A DNA stretch of 64,000 nt from Madurella fahalii (GCA_029876055.1 CM056876.1:682001-746000); one strand, 5' to 3'; positions 20,151-30,581 are shown, counted from the stretch's first letter. Made by a program: numbers and translations. The notes: generated by a model from the sequence alone, not told the origin.

Positions 20151-20557
20151 GGCCAATCGACCCAAAACTATCCTCCTACTTACCAGTTAGCGCAAGGCAT
20201 GTGCGTATAAGACAACCACATAGATAGATACAATTGAATACGTAGAATCCGAAACTTCAATTAGTTTGATAGCGCAGGCAATACGCGTTGATATTTTGAT
20301 GGATATCAAAAAAGAGTCACTTTTTGTAGAAATCCTGCCAAGATTTACCAAGACCTGCCAAGATTTGAAGAAAAAACTTTGGGAGACAGAGCTGTTTTTA
20401 TATATTCATCAAAATCTCGACGCGTATAACGCGCGCTATCAAACCGACTGAATATTCGGATTCTACGTATTCAATTATATCTATCTATGTGGTTGTCCTA
20501 TACGCGTATGCCTTGCGCTGGCTGGTAAGTAGGAGGATAGTTTCGGCTCGATTGGCC
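20151..20557. repeat. Fold-back inverted repeat element (407 bp)
   Basis: Left arm 20151-20251 (GGCCAATCGA... to ...GTAGAATCCGAA) is the near-perfect reverse complement of the right arm 20455-20557 (TTCGGATTCTAC... to ...TCGATTGGCC). The central 200 bp is AT-rich and has its own small repeats (CCAAGATTTACCAAGACCTG, then TGCCAAGATTTG). It has no coding capacity. It looks like a MITE or hairpin-type insertion; I see no clear target duplication. Confidence 0.75.
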
Positions 20558-20579
20558 AGACTGCCTCGATTTTGACCAT

Positions 20580-20665
20580 GGGGGGAAGAGCCCCAAAAAG
20601 TGGGGCTGTCTTGCTCTGTGCCTTGCAAGCACCAGGACAGCCCCACTTTTTTTGAGCTCCCCCCC
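20580..20665. repeat. Strong stem-loop
   Basis: AAAAAGTGGGGCTGTC (20595-20610) pairs with GACAGCCCCACTTTTT (20635-20650) across a 24-base loop. Pairing continues outward, imperfectly, between the G run at 20580 and the C run ending at 20665. It lies 23 bp outside the fold-back element and shares GGCCAGACTG-like words with it. Confidence 0.7.
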
Positions 20666-20807
20666 CCTCTGTCAGGCCAGACCGCCAGTCTGGCAGGATA
20701 GTTGAATCTGTAGATACTGAGCAAAACCGCCTAAAAACGCGTTTTCTGAGGTTTTCGTCAATTTGAAGCGATTCTGGACCACCTAAAGCGCTTACTTACC
20801 GTCTCAC

Positions 20808-21764
20808 GTGCCTGCGCACCACTTACGCGCTGCCCAGGCGCGCCACAAGTTGATAGCTGACATCACCGCTCCCAAGTCGATATTGAAGCTTCCTGGTACT
20901 GCCCGGCGAGCCACTTACCTACAACGTCGGTCTCTTCGTCGTATTGTACACTTTGCAGCGATGCCATCGCGAGGTTCGAAGCGTAATCGGGTGCCCACGC
21001 AAAGCAGCGTTGACGAGCCACCTCAGCGCTTGCCCCGTATACGCCTAACCAGATCAACCAGCAGTCTGGTTACGAATTAGGGACGAGATACAGTCCCTAA
21101 GACTCCATTGCAACGTCCTATCACCAGGATTCGCTTGCGAGGCGCCAGTAGCCAGTCGGCAACGTTGGATATAACCCCACAATCGAATCGTATAGTAGAT
21201 TTGGGGGTAGCAATGTAGGAATCCACTGACGTGCCTATCAGCCGCCCACGTAACCGCTTACGGGCTCGCCCAACGGCTCGCCCAACCGCCTCGACTGATG
21301 GCGATAGTACTGCATCTACTATATCGAAGTCAGTATCGAATTCAGTATCCAATCGAAGTAGAACCTCCAAACCTCCTGTAGCGAGGGCGCGATCGCGATC
21401 GCGATCGCGATCGCGGTCGCGGGCCCGTACGAAGGTAATCGAAGTATCGCCCGAGGTTCCTGATTCCCAGGGCAAAGCGAAGGTCGAGAAACCGCCTCTA
21501 CGCGATCGTAACCGCGATTGCCCTAATCCGACGACGACAACGACGATAATAACGACGACGATAGCGACAACGACGTTGCCGCCTATCGTAATACCTTCCT
21601 CGCCTATACAGTTCCCATCGTCACCTGCTTCGCCGACTACGCCCGCTACGCCTATACCATCGCAATCGCGATCGCGATCTAATAAAACTTCTGATAAGCT
21701 GTTAGCCAGAGTCATCCCCAACAGTATTGATATCAAGGTTACCTGTATAGCGAGATGGTTCTAG
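20808..21764 (+). other. Low-complexity coding-like region, unrecognised
   Basis: Plus-strand frames rich in R, S, T and P continue across two TAG codons (20808-21080, then 21231-21764), with stretches such as KRNRVPTQSSVDEPPQRLP and RSRSRSRSRSRA. The RS run comes from a GCGATC hexamer repeat at about 21389-21424, which reads RDRD on the other strand. A second run of ACG/ACA triplets is at 21526-21575. It may be a decayed transposon gag or a disordered host protein; I cannot assign it. The opposite-strand frame 21077-21736 is judged a shadow. Confidence 0.35.
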
Positions 21765-21841
21765 AACCTATATCTTTGTAGTCTTAAGACCCGGCCGCCT
21801 CTCCTACAAAAGCATACTTCAACGCGTAGTATAGTAGTCGA

Positions 21842-22118
21842 TGTCAAAAGGATCATGTGCCAAAGGATCAGGATCACAGGATCTAGTGTGGGAGCCAAGC
21901 CCATGTACTCTATTGAGCTAAGGAAGACTGGCAGCTAACTGCGCCACGGTACGAACGTCATCCTGTACACGTATCTCGTCTATAAAAGGAGCAAACTCTC
22001 CAGCAAAGATAGACGGACAGAAGGCAGAAGAACAAGGGACAATCAACACAATCAAGACAAGACATATAAAAATCTCAACTGTCATTTCCCAAGATTCAGA
22101 GGTGCCGTATTTCCGACA
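21842..22118 (+). repeat. LTR, family A
   Basis: TGTCAAAAGGATCATG to CCGTATTTCCGACA, 277 bp, TATAAAAGG near 21982. The right flank starts GTATC and continues into copia element 1; the left flank ends GTCGA, so no target duplication remains. The copia reverse transcriptase that should lie to the left is missing, so this LTR marks a rearrangement point. Confidence 0.9.
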
Positions 22119-23081
22119 GTATCGGCTGTTCGATAACTTCTTCTTCTAGTGCTGTAGATCTTGGTACTTCTAGTTCGGGTAGTTGTATCGTTATAAGGAG
22201 GTGGCTCAGTTCGTCGAGTTGGAGATGCAGGCAGTTGTCCTTTAGGGTTTGGATGTCCCTGTTGAAGATCTCCTCTTCGTTGAATATCATATCCCTTGTG
22301 CTGATTACCTTGTTGGTTACCGGGTTCCAGATCCTGTAGATATTTGAAGAGCTGTATCCGATAAGGTAACCGATCTAGGCTCTTGGTTCCAGCTTTGGGT
22401 TCCATTGCCGAAGATTTTTCGGCTTGTTGAATACCCCTTTTTGAGCGCTTGTTGTCAAGGCAAAGGCTTTACAGCCGTAAGCTCGGAGATGAGCTTGGTC
22501 TGGCTTCCTGTCTTCTACTATTATACCGTCTTTGTAGGCAAGGTAGGTATGGAATCGATCGTACGGGGTCTTCTAGTTGTAGCCGTATTTAGGGGTCCGG
22601 TTATATAGGTAGACTGTAGCTCTAGCAATCTCTGGCCAAAGTATTGTAGGAAATTTGGTACCGGCTCGTATTGCCCTGATCTTTTCTATGATTATACCCC
22701 CTGAGCGTTCGGCGCCCCCATTTTACGCTGGCGTATTGGGTGCCGAAGGTTCGACTTTGATGAAACGTCGTGTGAAGACGGCCTTGATAACTGGCTGATG
22801 GAATTCGTTGTTGCATTCCACTACCTTGGGCTGTAGTTGGTATTGTTGCTCTAGGGTACCAAAGAAATGATCGAGTGCTGAAATAATGGACTCGGCCTCC
22901 CTGTCTTAAAGGTAGTAGTCCCAAGCTAACCCGGACTATCTATCGACTATCAACAACAGATATCGGTAGTTGTTATAGCCTTCTTTGAAGTCGAAGAGGT
23001 CAATAGCAAATCGTATCCCTGGGCCTTCGTTGTGGTCTCGGGGTTGCCGGCGAATTTGAAGCTTGGTCTTGGAGACTCCAT

Positions 23082-23378
23082 TGTCAAAAGGATCATGTGC
23101 CAAAGGATCAGGATCACAGGATCTAGTGTGGGAGCCAAGCCTATGTACTCTATTGAGCTAAGGAAGACTGGCAGCTAACTGCGCCACGGTACGAACGTCA
23201 TCCTGTACGCGTATCTCGTCTATAAAAGGAGCAAACTCTCTAGCAAAGATAGACGGGAGAGAGGGATAGCAAGAGCAGCAACGAGGGACAATCAACACAA
23301 TCAACACAATCAAGACAAGACACATAAAAAATCCTGAACTGTCATTTCCCAAGATTCAGAGGTGCCGTGTTTCCGACA
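23082..23378 (+). repeat. Solo LTR, family A, TSD TCCAT
   Basis: TGTCAAAAGGATCATG to GTGTTTCCGACA, 297 bp, with a TATAAAAGG box. Flanked by TCCAT at 23077-23081 and 23379-23383. Inserted into the integrase region of copia element 1 in the opposite orientation. Confidence 0.95.
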
Positions 23379-23487
23379 TCCATATGCCTCACATTCGACT
23401 GTAGTAGGCCCTTTGATTCGTACGCCTTGTGTGTGCTGGACTAGGTGCTCCAACGCCTGTAGGCCAGGGTGGCCAAGCCGTAGATGC

Positions 23488-23750
23488 TGTCGGATGCACA
23501 GCACCTCTGAACGTTCGGAGTTAAATTTTGGATGCAAATTCAGGATCGGAAATTGAGGATGTCTTGTTTTCCTCTTTGTCTAACGGAGGTGAACTTCCTT
23601 CTTATTCCCAACTTCCTGGACCACGGAGACCCGGGTTGACGGGTCTCCGAGAGATCGGATCACACTTATCCGAGTCACACTAATCCGGATCACACTGATC
23701 CGGGTTCGTGTTTTGCAGATCCAGGATCCAGCTTCCTGACCCTTTTGACA
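23488..23750 (-). repeat. Solo LTR, family B, TSD GATGC
   Basis: TGTCGGATGCACAGCACC to CCCTTTTGACA, 263 bp. Flanked by GATGC at 23483-23487 and 23751-23755. It splits the GAG-pre-integrase motif LWH..RLGHPG of copia element 1: LWH lies to the right, RLGHPG to the left. Confidence 0.95.
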
Positions 23751-25710
23751 GATGCCATAAGTCGGCGATCGCTTTGCTGGGCCGTCTTTAGGTATATGTG
23801 TTGAACTTGTTACGGCGCGTGACGAAGGCTACATTGGAATAAGTACGAGGTAGGTCTTCTAGGACAAACTGGTCGTATCGATCTACTAGGTAGCCAAGGA
23901 CGAAGCCGTTGGATCTCCGTAGGCAGTTGTTGCCAGGACTTGTATCCCACCAGATCCCTTGCTTTCGCAGCTGCCGTAAAGACACCAGGTTGCAGACAAA
24001 CCCAGGGCAGTAGGCCACGTCTCGAAGCCGTAGGACGTAGGTAGTTTGTCGGCGCTGCCTTATCTTTTGCCATCGAGGTCGTGACAGCTGGTGTCCCTGA
24101 ATCTGTATATCCACATCTCCGTACCCTTAGATAGGTACTAGGCTGTCCCCAGCCCACACATAATCGCTATGCTCGGCCTTCTTGAAATTATTAAACCTGT
24201 CTCTTCGGTTAACGATATAAATAGTAGTTCCAAAATCTAGGATAGCTAAATTCTTCAAAGGATACTCAGCTGTTAAGAGGGCTGTCTTTGCAATCAGAAA
24301 ACTGCTAGGGCAGCGGCCGATTTTCCGGCCTAGTCAACTCTATAACTCCATCTGATGCCTCAGCTTCTCGACTTCTTTTTACAACATCGGATCCTTTAAG
24401 GCCTCGTCGACCCTAATCCGAACGTAGTCTCTTTCAGTAAAACCTTCAGGTACTAATTCTAGAAAGGTATAGTAGTATCTCTGTAAATGGTAGAACTGGC
24501 TACAACAGGGACATATGGTTGTGGCTGTACCTAAGGCCTTCCTTGGCCCTATTTTAGGTTTTTTACCCTCTGGGGTCTCAGCCTTGCCCGGAGCTTTATT
24601 CCGCTTTTTAGGCTTACCACCGCCAGAGCCACCCTATTGCGTTCGTTGACCATTGTTTTGTTCCCCCCCATCACTACCAGGGCCGACTTCGCCATCAGAA
24701 GCGTCCTCCTGATAGGCCTCTTTACCACCTTTTATGGCAGTGAAAGAAGGGCCAAACGCGCCTTTTGCTATCCGGTGGCTACCCGGTTTGCAGGCTCTCG
24801 TTAACTGCTTTACCTCCTCCCGAAAGTCGTTAGCCACCTCTCGGTAGGTCAGGGTTAACTGCGATACCTTTACTCCTTTCACTAGCTTATAGGCCGTAAC
24901 CCAATAACTCATAATCAGCTTTACCGCATCAGTGAAATCCTGGAACCAGGCGCTTGTCGATAGAGCCTCAGGAACTTTCTTCCTTTGGGCATTAGAGAGC
25001 GCTTGCTCCCAATTTTCAGACCATCTAATTAGGTCCTTAAGGACTCGTACAAGGGGTTTGACGGCTTATCGATAGACTTCGCGAGCGTCTGAGAGTGCTT
25101 TATCGTTACTAATACCGGCTTGGGTTTGAAGAGCCGAATACCACTCTGAGATTGTCTCGGTCGGGTCGCAGGAAGTAAGCTGGTAATGTGGACTAACTGT
25201 CTTTAGAATCCACTGCTTCAGCCGCTCGATCTTATCGGTTTGTTGCTCGTACTTCTTGAGCTCGGCTTGGTAAATAGACCATTCGAGCTGGAAGGTACGA
25301 AAACCGTCTGCCGTAAGGTCACTAATTCCAATTGCTGACGTAGTTGCAATTGCTGACGTGGTTGAACCCGTTGCCGGGGTTGCCGTCTAGTTGTCCTCAA
25401 CTACAGATTTAGTACGGCCTCTAGCCATAATGGTTGACTGGGTAGGGCTTTTGTGCTTGTGACGTGCTGGGTCCGGAGCCGTAGGTTCGCTGAGGAATGG
25501 AGTAAGACCCTGAATCTGGGCCCACGTATTGCCGGCAACGGCTTGGGCTTGGAACTGCAGGTTCCAGGATTCCCAGTCGTCGGAACTGGTCAGGTAGACA
25601 GTCTTATTGTTGTTGATAGCAGTCATCTTGAATCAGGTTCAGAGACGCTTTTGAATGTGCTTCCTTTATTAGCTGGCTTAATCGGAGGTTGAGCGAATGA
25701 GACTCTTAAT

Positions 25711-25975
25711 TGTCGGATGCACAGCACCTCTGAACGTTCGGAGTTTTAGGATGGAAATTCAGAATGGAAAAATTGAGTATGGAAATTCAGGATGTCTTGT
25801 TTTCTTCTTTGTCTAACGGAGGTGAACTTCCTTCTTATTCCCAACTTCCTGGACCACGGAGACACGGGTCCCCGAGAGATCGGATCACACTTATCCGAGT
25901 CACACTAATCCGGATCACACTGATCCGGGTTCGTGTTTTGCAGATCTAGGATCCAGCTTCCTGACCCTTTTGACA
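25711..25975 (-). repeat. 5' LTR of copia element 1 (family B)
   Basis: The same family B unit as 23488-23750, placed 84 bp upstream of the gag start at 25626 and in the same direction, as a 5' LTR should be. The flanks TTAAT and CTCTA do not match, which fits a true element LTR (one end internal) rather than a solo insertion. Three imperfect 15-bp units (CGGATCACACTTATC and relatives) lie inside at about 25881-25926. Confidence 0.85.
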
Positions 25976-26212
25976 CTCTATAGCATAGACGGATTGATTG
26001 GAGGGCTGGAAGCGCGGAGAGGTACTGAGTACTCGACAGTGACCAGCGCCCCGCACTGTCAAGGCCGCTGAAAATGGCGACACGGCCCAGTCAAATTTGG
26101 CGGCCACAACAGCAAATTCTCGACTTAATTTGTAAATCTTCTAGTTAAGTCTCCAGTTAAGCTACACTCCTAAGAACCTTGTACTAGACTTTGCTTCGAC
26201 AATTGTACAGCT

Positions 26213-26988
26213 CTATCTAGCTAGGTGGGTTAGTTGTAAAGTATCAGCCCAGTAAGTTTGCCCTTTGTTGAAGTGGACTAGTTCGCTTTTTTGTGGGTTG
26301 AACTCCATACCATGGGTTTTTACCCATTGTAAACAAGTTGTCCAGGCTTCTTCCAGCTGTCTATAGTTTATTTTTGGGCTTTTTCCAAAGGCTAGGAGAT
26401 TTGTATCATCTGCAAAACCCACCAAGCTGATATCCAGATGCTCTTCCCCTAATATCTTATACAGTGAAGCTATATAGAGGATAAAGAGGACGGGAGATAG
26501 AGGTGAGCTCTATAGTACCCCAGCTCTGATATTGGATTGTTAGGTCTGTTAGCTATTAAAGAAGAGTGTAACCTTGCGATCTATAAACTAGGTCTTTACC
26601 CAATAGACTAGCTATTAGAGGAAGCCTTGATTTCGAAGCGTAGTAAGTAGTCGGGTATAGTAGACCCTGTCGAAGGCCTCTGTTAGATCCAGCTGCAGTA
26701 GAGAGGCCGAAACTCGCTATCTCTAAGCCTCTCGTACTTAGGCTACTACTAGCCGGATTGCTAGCTCCGTCGACCTGTTTTCCCGGTTCCTTATTTGTTC
26801 GTTAGATAGTAAACTATAGACTTTAGCTATCTCAGTAACCTTCTTTGTAACCACTGCTTCGATTACCTTCTCGACGGTAAATAGCAAGGAGATCGGCCTA
26901 TAGCCCCTTAGGATACAGTAGTCAGCCGGCGTTTTTCCGAGCTTTAGAAACACTATAGTAGCAACTTCCTTGAACCTCCTAGGAAACC
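26213..26988 (-). pseudogene. LINE reverse transcriptase remnant
   Basis: The minus strand reads KEVATIVFLKLGKTPADY, YRPISLLFTVEKVIEAVV and NRSTELAIRLV (the fingers/palm of a non-LTR reverse transcriptase) and, after stops, VGFADDTNLLAFGKSP with the catalytic F-A-D-D, then LQWVKTHGMEFNPQKSELV. This order is typical of Tad/I-clade fungal LINEs. About 260 residues are covered, with several stops. The 5' side is cut by the LTR at 26989; endonuclease and RNase H parts are not seen. Confidence 0.82.
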
Positions 26989-27245
26989 TGTAAAGGGGTT
27001 GTTCTGGGAACACGTTGAGGGAGATGGACTACGATGTCTCAGTACCGAAAAGACCTTGGCGAGCGGGCAATATCGTGGTGAACAGCTTTCTATTGTCATT
27101 GACTACACATAGACTGATCCTTGCGAATCTGAAGTTCCTCGCGTAGGAGAGTTTCCCGCAGGGGCTTTATCTACCTCAGTACTGTGACATCATCCACCGT
27201 CATTCGGCCGGTTCCCCCGGTCTGGCCCAGAGAGCTCTCGTTACA
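26989..27245 (-). repeat. Solo LTR, family C (gypsy)
   Basis: TGTAAAGGGGTTGTTCTGGG to GAGCTCTCGTTACA, 257 bp, reverse of the gypsy LTR. The flanks AAACC and GTTAT differ, so there is no visible target duplication; the two sides belong to different repeats (LINE left, dispersed repeat right). It may mark a recombination junction. Confidence 0.88.
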
Positions 27246-27730
27246 GTTATACAAATCCGTAACTACGAAAGTAGGGGTAGACACCTCACGCCCATTGATT
27301 GAGGGGGTTCAGAGGTCAACACTGGCAACAACCACTACCTACTATTGAGATAGACCCTGGTGCCCACTGTGCGCAAACATAGACTACAATGCAGATCATC
27401 CCTTCGTTTATCCCGGTTAGGCTGGCTAACTCGATGGTATCTTCAGTAGTTTAGTGCGGTGACATTACCCTTACACAGTTAAGGCGCCCAAACCGTTTAA
27501 TACTGGTAGTGTGACAGCCATCTTGTAGTGCGAGACGTGTTGTAGTACCACAGCCATCTTGCAATGGCTCTCGTCTCTTGGAAAACATAGCGTTAATGCT
27601 AAATTCTTGCTCCATGAATTGGTTTGTGGCTGGGTGGGGCTTTGCATTCAACGGCATTGGTTAATACCACCTGGCGGATATAGTGACGTGTTTGTGGGTT
27701 TATTCCCAGTCTGCGACGCAGACTTCCATA
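27246..27730. repeat. Dispersed repeat, copy 2 (partner at 2041-2450)
   Basis: Shares GATTGAGGGGGTT, CTACTATTGAGATAGACCCTGG and GTCTGCGACGCA with the first copy. This copy keeps more C and G, so it is closer to the undamaged sequence. Frames at 27451-27795 lie inside or next to it and show no domain. The stretch 27731-27962 up to the next gene holds nothing recognised apart from the gene's 3' flank. Confidence 0.55.
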
Positions 27731-27962
27731 ATAGATGCTTCAATAATTCAGCATTCATTCCTTCCAATCCTTCGTGTGGCCCACTATTAGGGTAGAGCAC
27801 CGGCGATTCGATCTCTCAAGCACCTCGACATTCTATTTTATGACTGTGTCTCCATTACAAACCCATAGTCCGTCAATGGGAATTCCTGGCGGCTGCCATA
27901 GCGTTCCAGAACTCCTGTTCATTATCAACCAGAGCTTCTGACCCAATAGCATTGACCGGATC

Positions 27963-29624
27963 TTAGGCAGTTATCTCGCCAAGCTTCACAACCACCTTCT
28001 CAATGTAGCGGACTCCCACCGCCACGCCGTCCTCATCTTGGAACTCCCTTTCATCCCCAAAATCGACATTGTCTTTCTCAAGGCATGTCAAGCACGTCTC
28101 CACCACCCTACCGTACAACGTCCCCATCTTGCGCCGCAACGGGCCCCTAGCCAACCGCAAGAGGCGGCCCTTGACCTGCTCTGGATCCTTGAGTAGCTCC
28201 GGACCACTCATGTCGCCGTCTGATACGCCTATTAGTCCTGGCCCTAACAAAGGCGGCGCGGCGCCAGCCCTATAGTCGACGAAGCTCTCCCACAAACCGA
28301 TCTCAAGTAGGCAGACGCCTAAGCTGTAGATGTCGTGGCGCATCTCGTAATCGAAATTGAGTGACCGGCCCTGCCGCTGCGGATGCCGATATAGGTTCTT
28401 CTCCCAATCGTCGTCGCCCTTGCGGCTCGTTTTGCCCTCGGCTTCGCGGAGCACGTCGAAACCGACGAGTACAGCGGTCTCGCTGGCTGTCTCGGCACCC
28501 CCAGCCCCCTCGCTTAGTCTGCTTCCGGGTAGTGGGGGATGACAGAGGAGGATCGTCTCTGGTCGGATATTTTTGTGCACAAACCCGTAGAGGTGGATGA
28601 AGCTGACGGCCACCGCCATCTGCCTTGCCAGGACGAAGCGCTCCGACAGCGAGTCATGGGCGCGGTCCGCTCCACCCAGCAGGCGGCCTCGCAGACTCTC
28701 CACATGTGGGTGGGTTGCAGGGAGCCGGAAGACGAAGGCAAGGCCCGTGGGAAGCGCGGGTAGGTCTCTTGTCCCTGCTGCTGCATCACCGTCCCCCTCT
28801 TCCTTCAGGATGCCCTTGCACTCGAGCAGGCCGAAAGTAAAAGGGTCTGCATGGCGGAGGCTTCGGGCGAAGGAGCGAATATCGCGGACCATGGCGCTTA
28901 CCGAGGTTCGCGACACACAGGTAACAGGGTCCAACAGCACGCGCTGTTGGTTGTCGGCACGGCGGGCGGTGCTGGCGGTGCTGAAAGGGACTGAGCGGAT
29001 GCTCCCAGCCACCAGGCCCGTCAACGGGAGGTATATGCTGGAGCGGCCTGTGTCAGAGGTGCTGAGGTTGATCGCGCGGCGCATGTACTGGGCGGCGGGC
29101 AGGGACACTGACAGCCCACTCTGCGCGGAGCCGGCCTGCTGCTTTGTGGCGGCCTCGAGCAGGCTGTCAACCTGCGGGTCGGCAATTCGCAACATGAGAA
29201 ACCAGCTCGGATCGAAGATCTGCTGCCATTTTTCGAGCTCTGAGATGGCTTCTGCTAAGCCCTCTTTTATAATCGAGTACTTCAATTTCTTGACTTCCAC
29301 TTTGGCTAGAGGTGCCCGGGCAAGTTCTGGTTTCTTCATCACGCCTTCTAACTTGGAGACAGCGACCTTTAACTTGGCCAGCACGACCTCTAGGGCCTGC
29401 TGCTGGACGCGACGGTGATCACCATCGAGCAGCGGGTCCATTTTGCGGACCATTTGGAGCTGGTCTTCGATGCGCAGCCAGCGGGCCTCGAGACGAATAA
29501 TGCTCTCGTCAAGTTGAGTGTCGGCGTGTCTGAAAGCTTCACATGTCTCGACAAGTTTCTTTCCCCATGTCCAGCAGATGTCGACGACGCCGACGAGGCC
29601 AAGAATAGCAATGGGCTCTGCCAT
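27963..29624 (-). CDS. HeLo-like domain plus pseudokinase protein (MLKL-like layout)
   Basis: An intact, intron-free frame of 553 residues. Residues 1-150 form a HeLo/HeLo-like helical domain: a short N-terminal hydrophobic helix (EPIAILGLVGVVDICWTWG), then amphipathic helices with regular Leu/Lys spacing (RLEARWLRIEDQLQMVRKM, VVLAKLKVAVSKLEGVMKK). Residues 240-553 resemble a protein kinase but lack its active-site residues. The catalytic loop is FVHKNIRPETILL (HKN for HRD, E for the Mg-binding N, about 348-360). The DFG position reads VGFD (387-390). No VAIK lysine or Gly-rich loop is visible. The helix F region DIYSLGVCLLEIGLW is kept (about 431-445). In fungi and vertebrates such HeLo/four-helix domains permeabilise membranes to kill the cell, and in MLKL the pseudokinase is the switch. 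Function here is inferred from architecture. Confidence 0.82.
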   Translation of the reverse strand: MAEPIAILGLVGVVDICWTWGKKLVETCEAFRHADTQLDESIIRLEARWLRIEDQLQMVRKMDPLLDGDHRRVQQQALEVVLAKLKVAVSKLEGVMKKPELARAPLAKVEVKKLKYSIIKEGLAEAISELEKWQQIFDPSWFLMLRIADPQVDSLLEAATKQQAGSAQSGLSVSLPAAQYMRRAINLSTSDTGRSSIYLPLTGLVAGSIRSVPFSTASTARRADNQQRVLLDPVTCVSRTSVSAMVRDIRSFARSLRHADPFTFGLLECKGILKEEGDGDAAAGTRDLPALPTGLAFVFRLPATHPHVESLRGRLLGGADRAHDSLSERFVLARQMAVAVSFIHLYGFVHKNIRPETILLCHPPLPGSRLSEGAGGAETASETAVLVGFDVLREAEGKTSRKGDDDWEKNLYRHPQRQGRSLNFDYEMRHDIYSLGVCLLEIGLWESFVDYRAGAAPPLLGPGLIGVSDGDMSGPELLKDPEQVKGRLLRLARGPLRRKMGTLYGRVVETCLTCLEKDNVDFGDEREFQDEDGVAVGVRYIEKVVVKLGEITA

Positions 29625-29940
29625 GTTTGCACTGTATAAATGGTTAGTAGTATTTACTCTTGACGGGGTTCATGGTTGCACAGTACCTTTGCAAGGGCGA
29701 TGTTGGGCTGGCGGTATCATGCGGCCGACAGGACAACTAAAGAATATATCCTTTCGGTCCTTTTATGCAGGTTGGAATAGCAATAGAGCCGCGTGGTTGG
29801 CGTGGCTCAGCCCCACCCGACCCCGCTGCCCTCAGTCGCCTGTTGTACCTCGCTCACGTGATTCTCCTAGCTTGCTTATATAGGAGATTCAACTCTTTGG
29901 ATAGTCTTTATCCCTAAAGCTATCATCTTCATCTCGTAAA
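29625..29940. promoter_or_regulatory. 5' flank of the HeLo-pseudokinase gene
   Basis: A non-coding stretch upstream of the minus-strand start. On the minus strand it has CT-rich and AT-rich patches (TTTATACAGT near 29635), but no site I can name. The frame at 29518-29883 on the plus strand is a shadow. Confidence 0.35.
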
Positions 29941-29945
29941 CAGTA

Positions 29946-30140
29946 ACTAAGGATTCGGATCACTGTGATCCGGTGTGATCAAAGTGTGATCCGAATACCC
30001 GGATTACTGAGACCCGTACGCGCGAACCTGTATCTGTGGACCCAGACCTGTATCTGTGTACCCGGATCTAACGCAGGGAAATGGGAATAAGAGGGAGGTT
30101 CGTCCTCGTCTTCAGTCCCGGGTTCAGTTAGGAAAAGTAA
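29946..30140 (+). repeat. Diverged family-B-like LTR fragment
   Basis: Contains GATCACTGTGATCCGGTGTG, GTGTGATCCGAATACCCGG and GGGAATAAGAGGGAGGTTCG in the same order as the sense strand of family B LTRs. It is clearly diverged; its ends are not defined. The bases to 30581 are AT-rich and gene-free. Confidence 0.45.
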
Positions 30141-30581
30141 TGCTGCACACACGCACAATCAAACACACGATCGATTGCACCCACTTTGAAAAACACTTTG
30201 CGGTTGCAATTTGAACTCTGAACTCCTGTTCTATCTATCTCTCTTTTTACCATTACACTTGCAAGCCGTACCCTCATTGTTGCAAGAACCTCCTACCCTT
30301 AAGGGTAAGTAGTTCCATCCCAACCTTCTGCTCACCACCTCGCCTTACGCGAGGTAATAAGAAGATCCCTACCTTTTGACAATAACTTAGTTTTATAGTT
30401 GAAAGCCTATAATAATTCAACTGCTAATACTAGATATTCTTGTCAATCGTTCCTTCAGGGAAAATCCCGATATCTATAACCCTCTTTCTCCTATAGATTA
30501 TAAGTACTTGATAAGTCCGTTTGAGCTACATTGTGTAACATAGTTCTTCTAGGATTTAGGCGTCTTTACCTCTCTGCTTAA

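Larger units (their letters stand above)
22119..25626 (-). pseudogene. Ty1/copia element 1, gag-pro-integrase remnant
   Basis: Read right to left. Gag starts at Met 25626 (MTAINNNKTVYLTSSDDWES) and runs through a gag body at about 24912-24640. A CPCC..FYHLQRYYY knuckle-like segment is near 24510. The aspartic protease is near 24230 (LDFGTT where DSG is expected, a C-to-T type change), followed by LRDVAYCPGFVCNLVSLRQL. A GAG-pre-integrase segment HPGLQALEHLVQ is at about 23470. The integrase reads FAIDLFDFKEGYNNYRYLLL and YLYNRTPKYGYNWKTPYD, then a linker with FNEEEIFNRDIQTLKDN. Many TAG/TAA stops are present. It is interrupted by solo LTRs at 23082-23378 and 23488-23750, and truncated before the reverse transcriptase by the LTR at 21842-22118. 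Confidence 0.85.

Noticed and set aside
28361..29418. Plus-strand frames up to 273 codons opposite the HeLo-pseudokinase gene
   Set aside because: Antisense shadows of a GC-rich gene; no start context or domain.
29941..30381. A complete extra LTR ending TTTTGACA at 30381
   Set aside because: Only an internal part resembles family B; the orientation implied by the ends conflicts with the internal match, and no target duplication was found.
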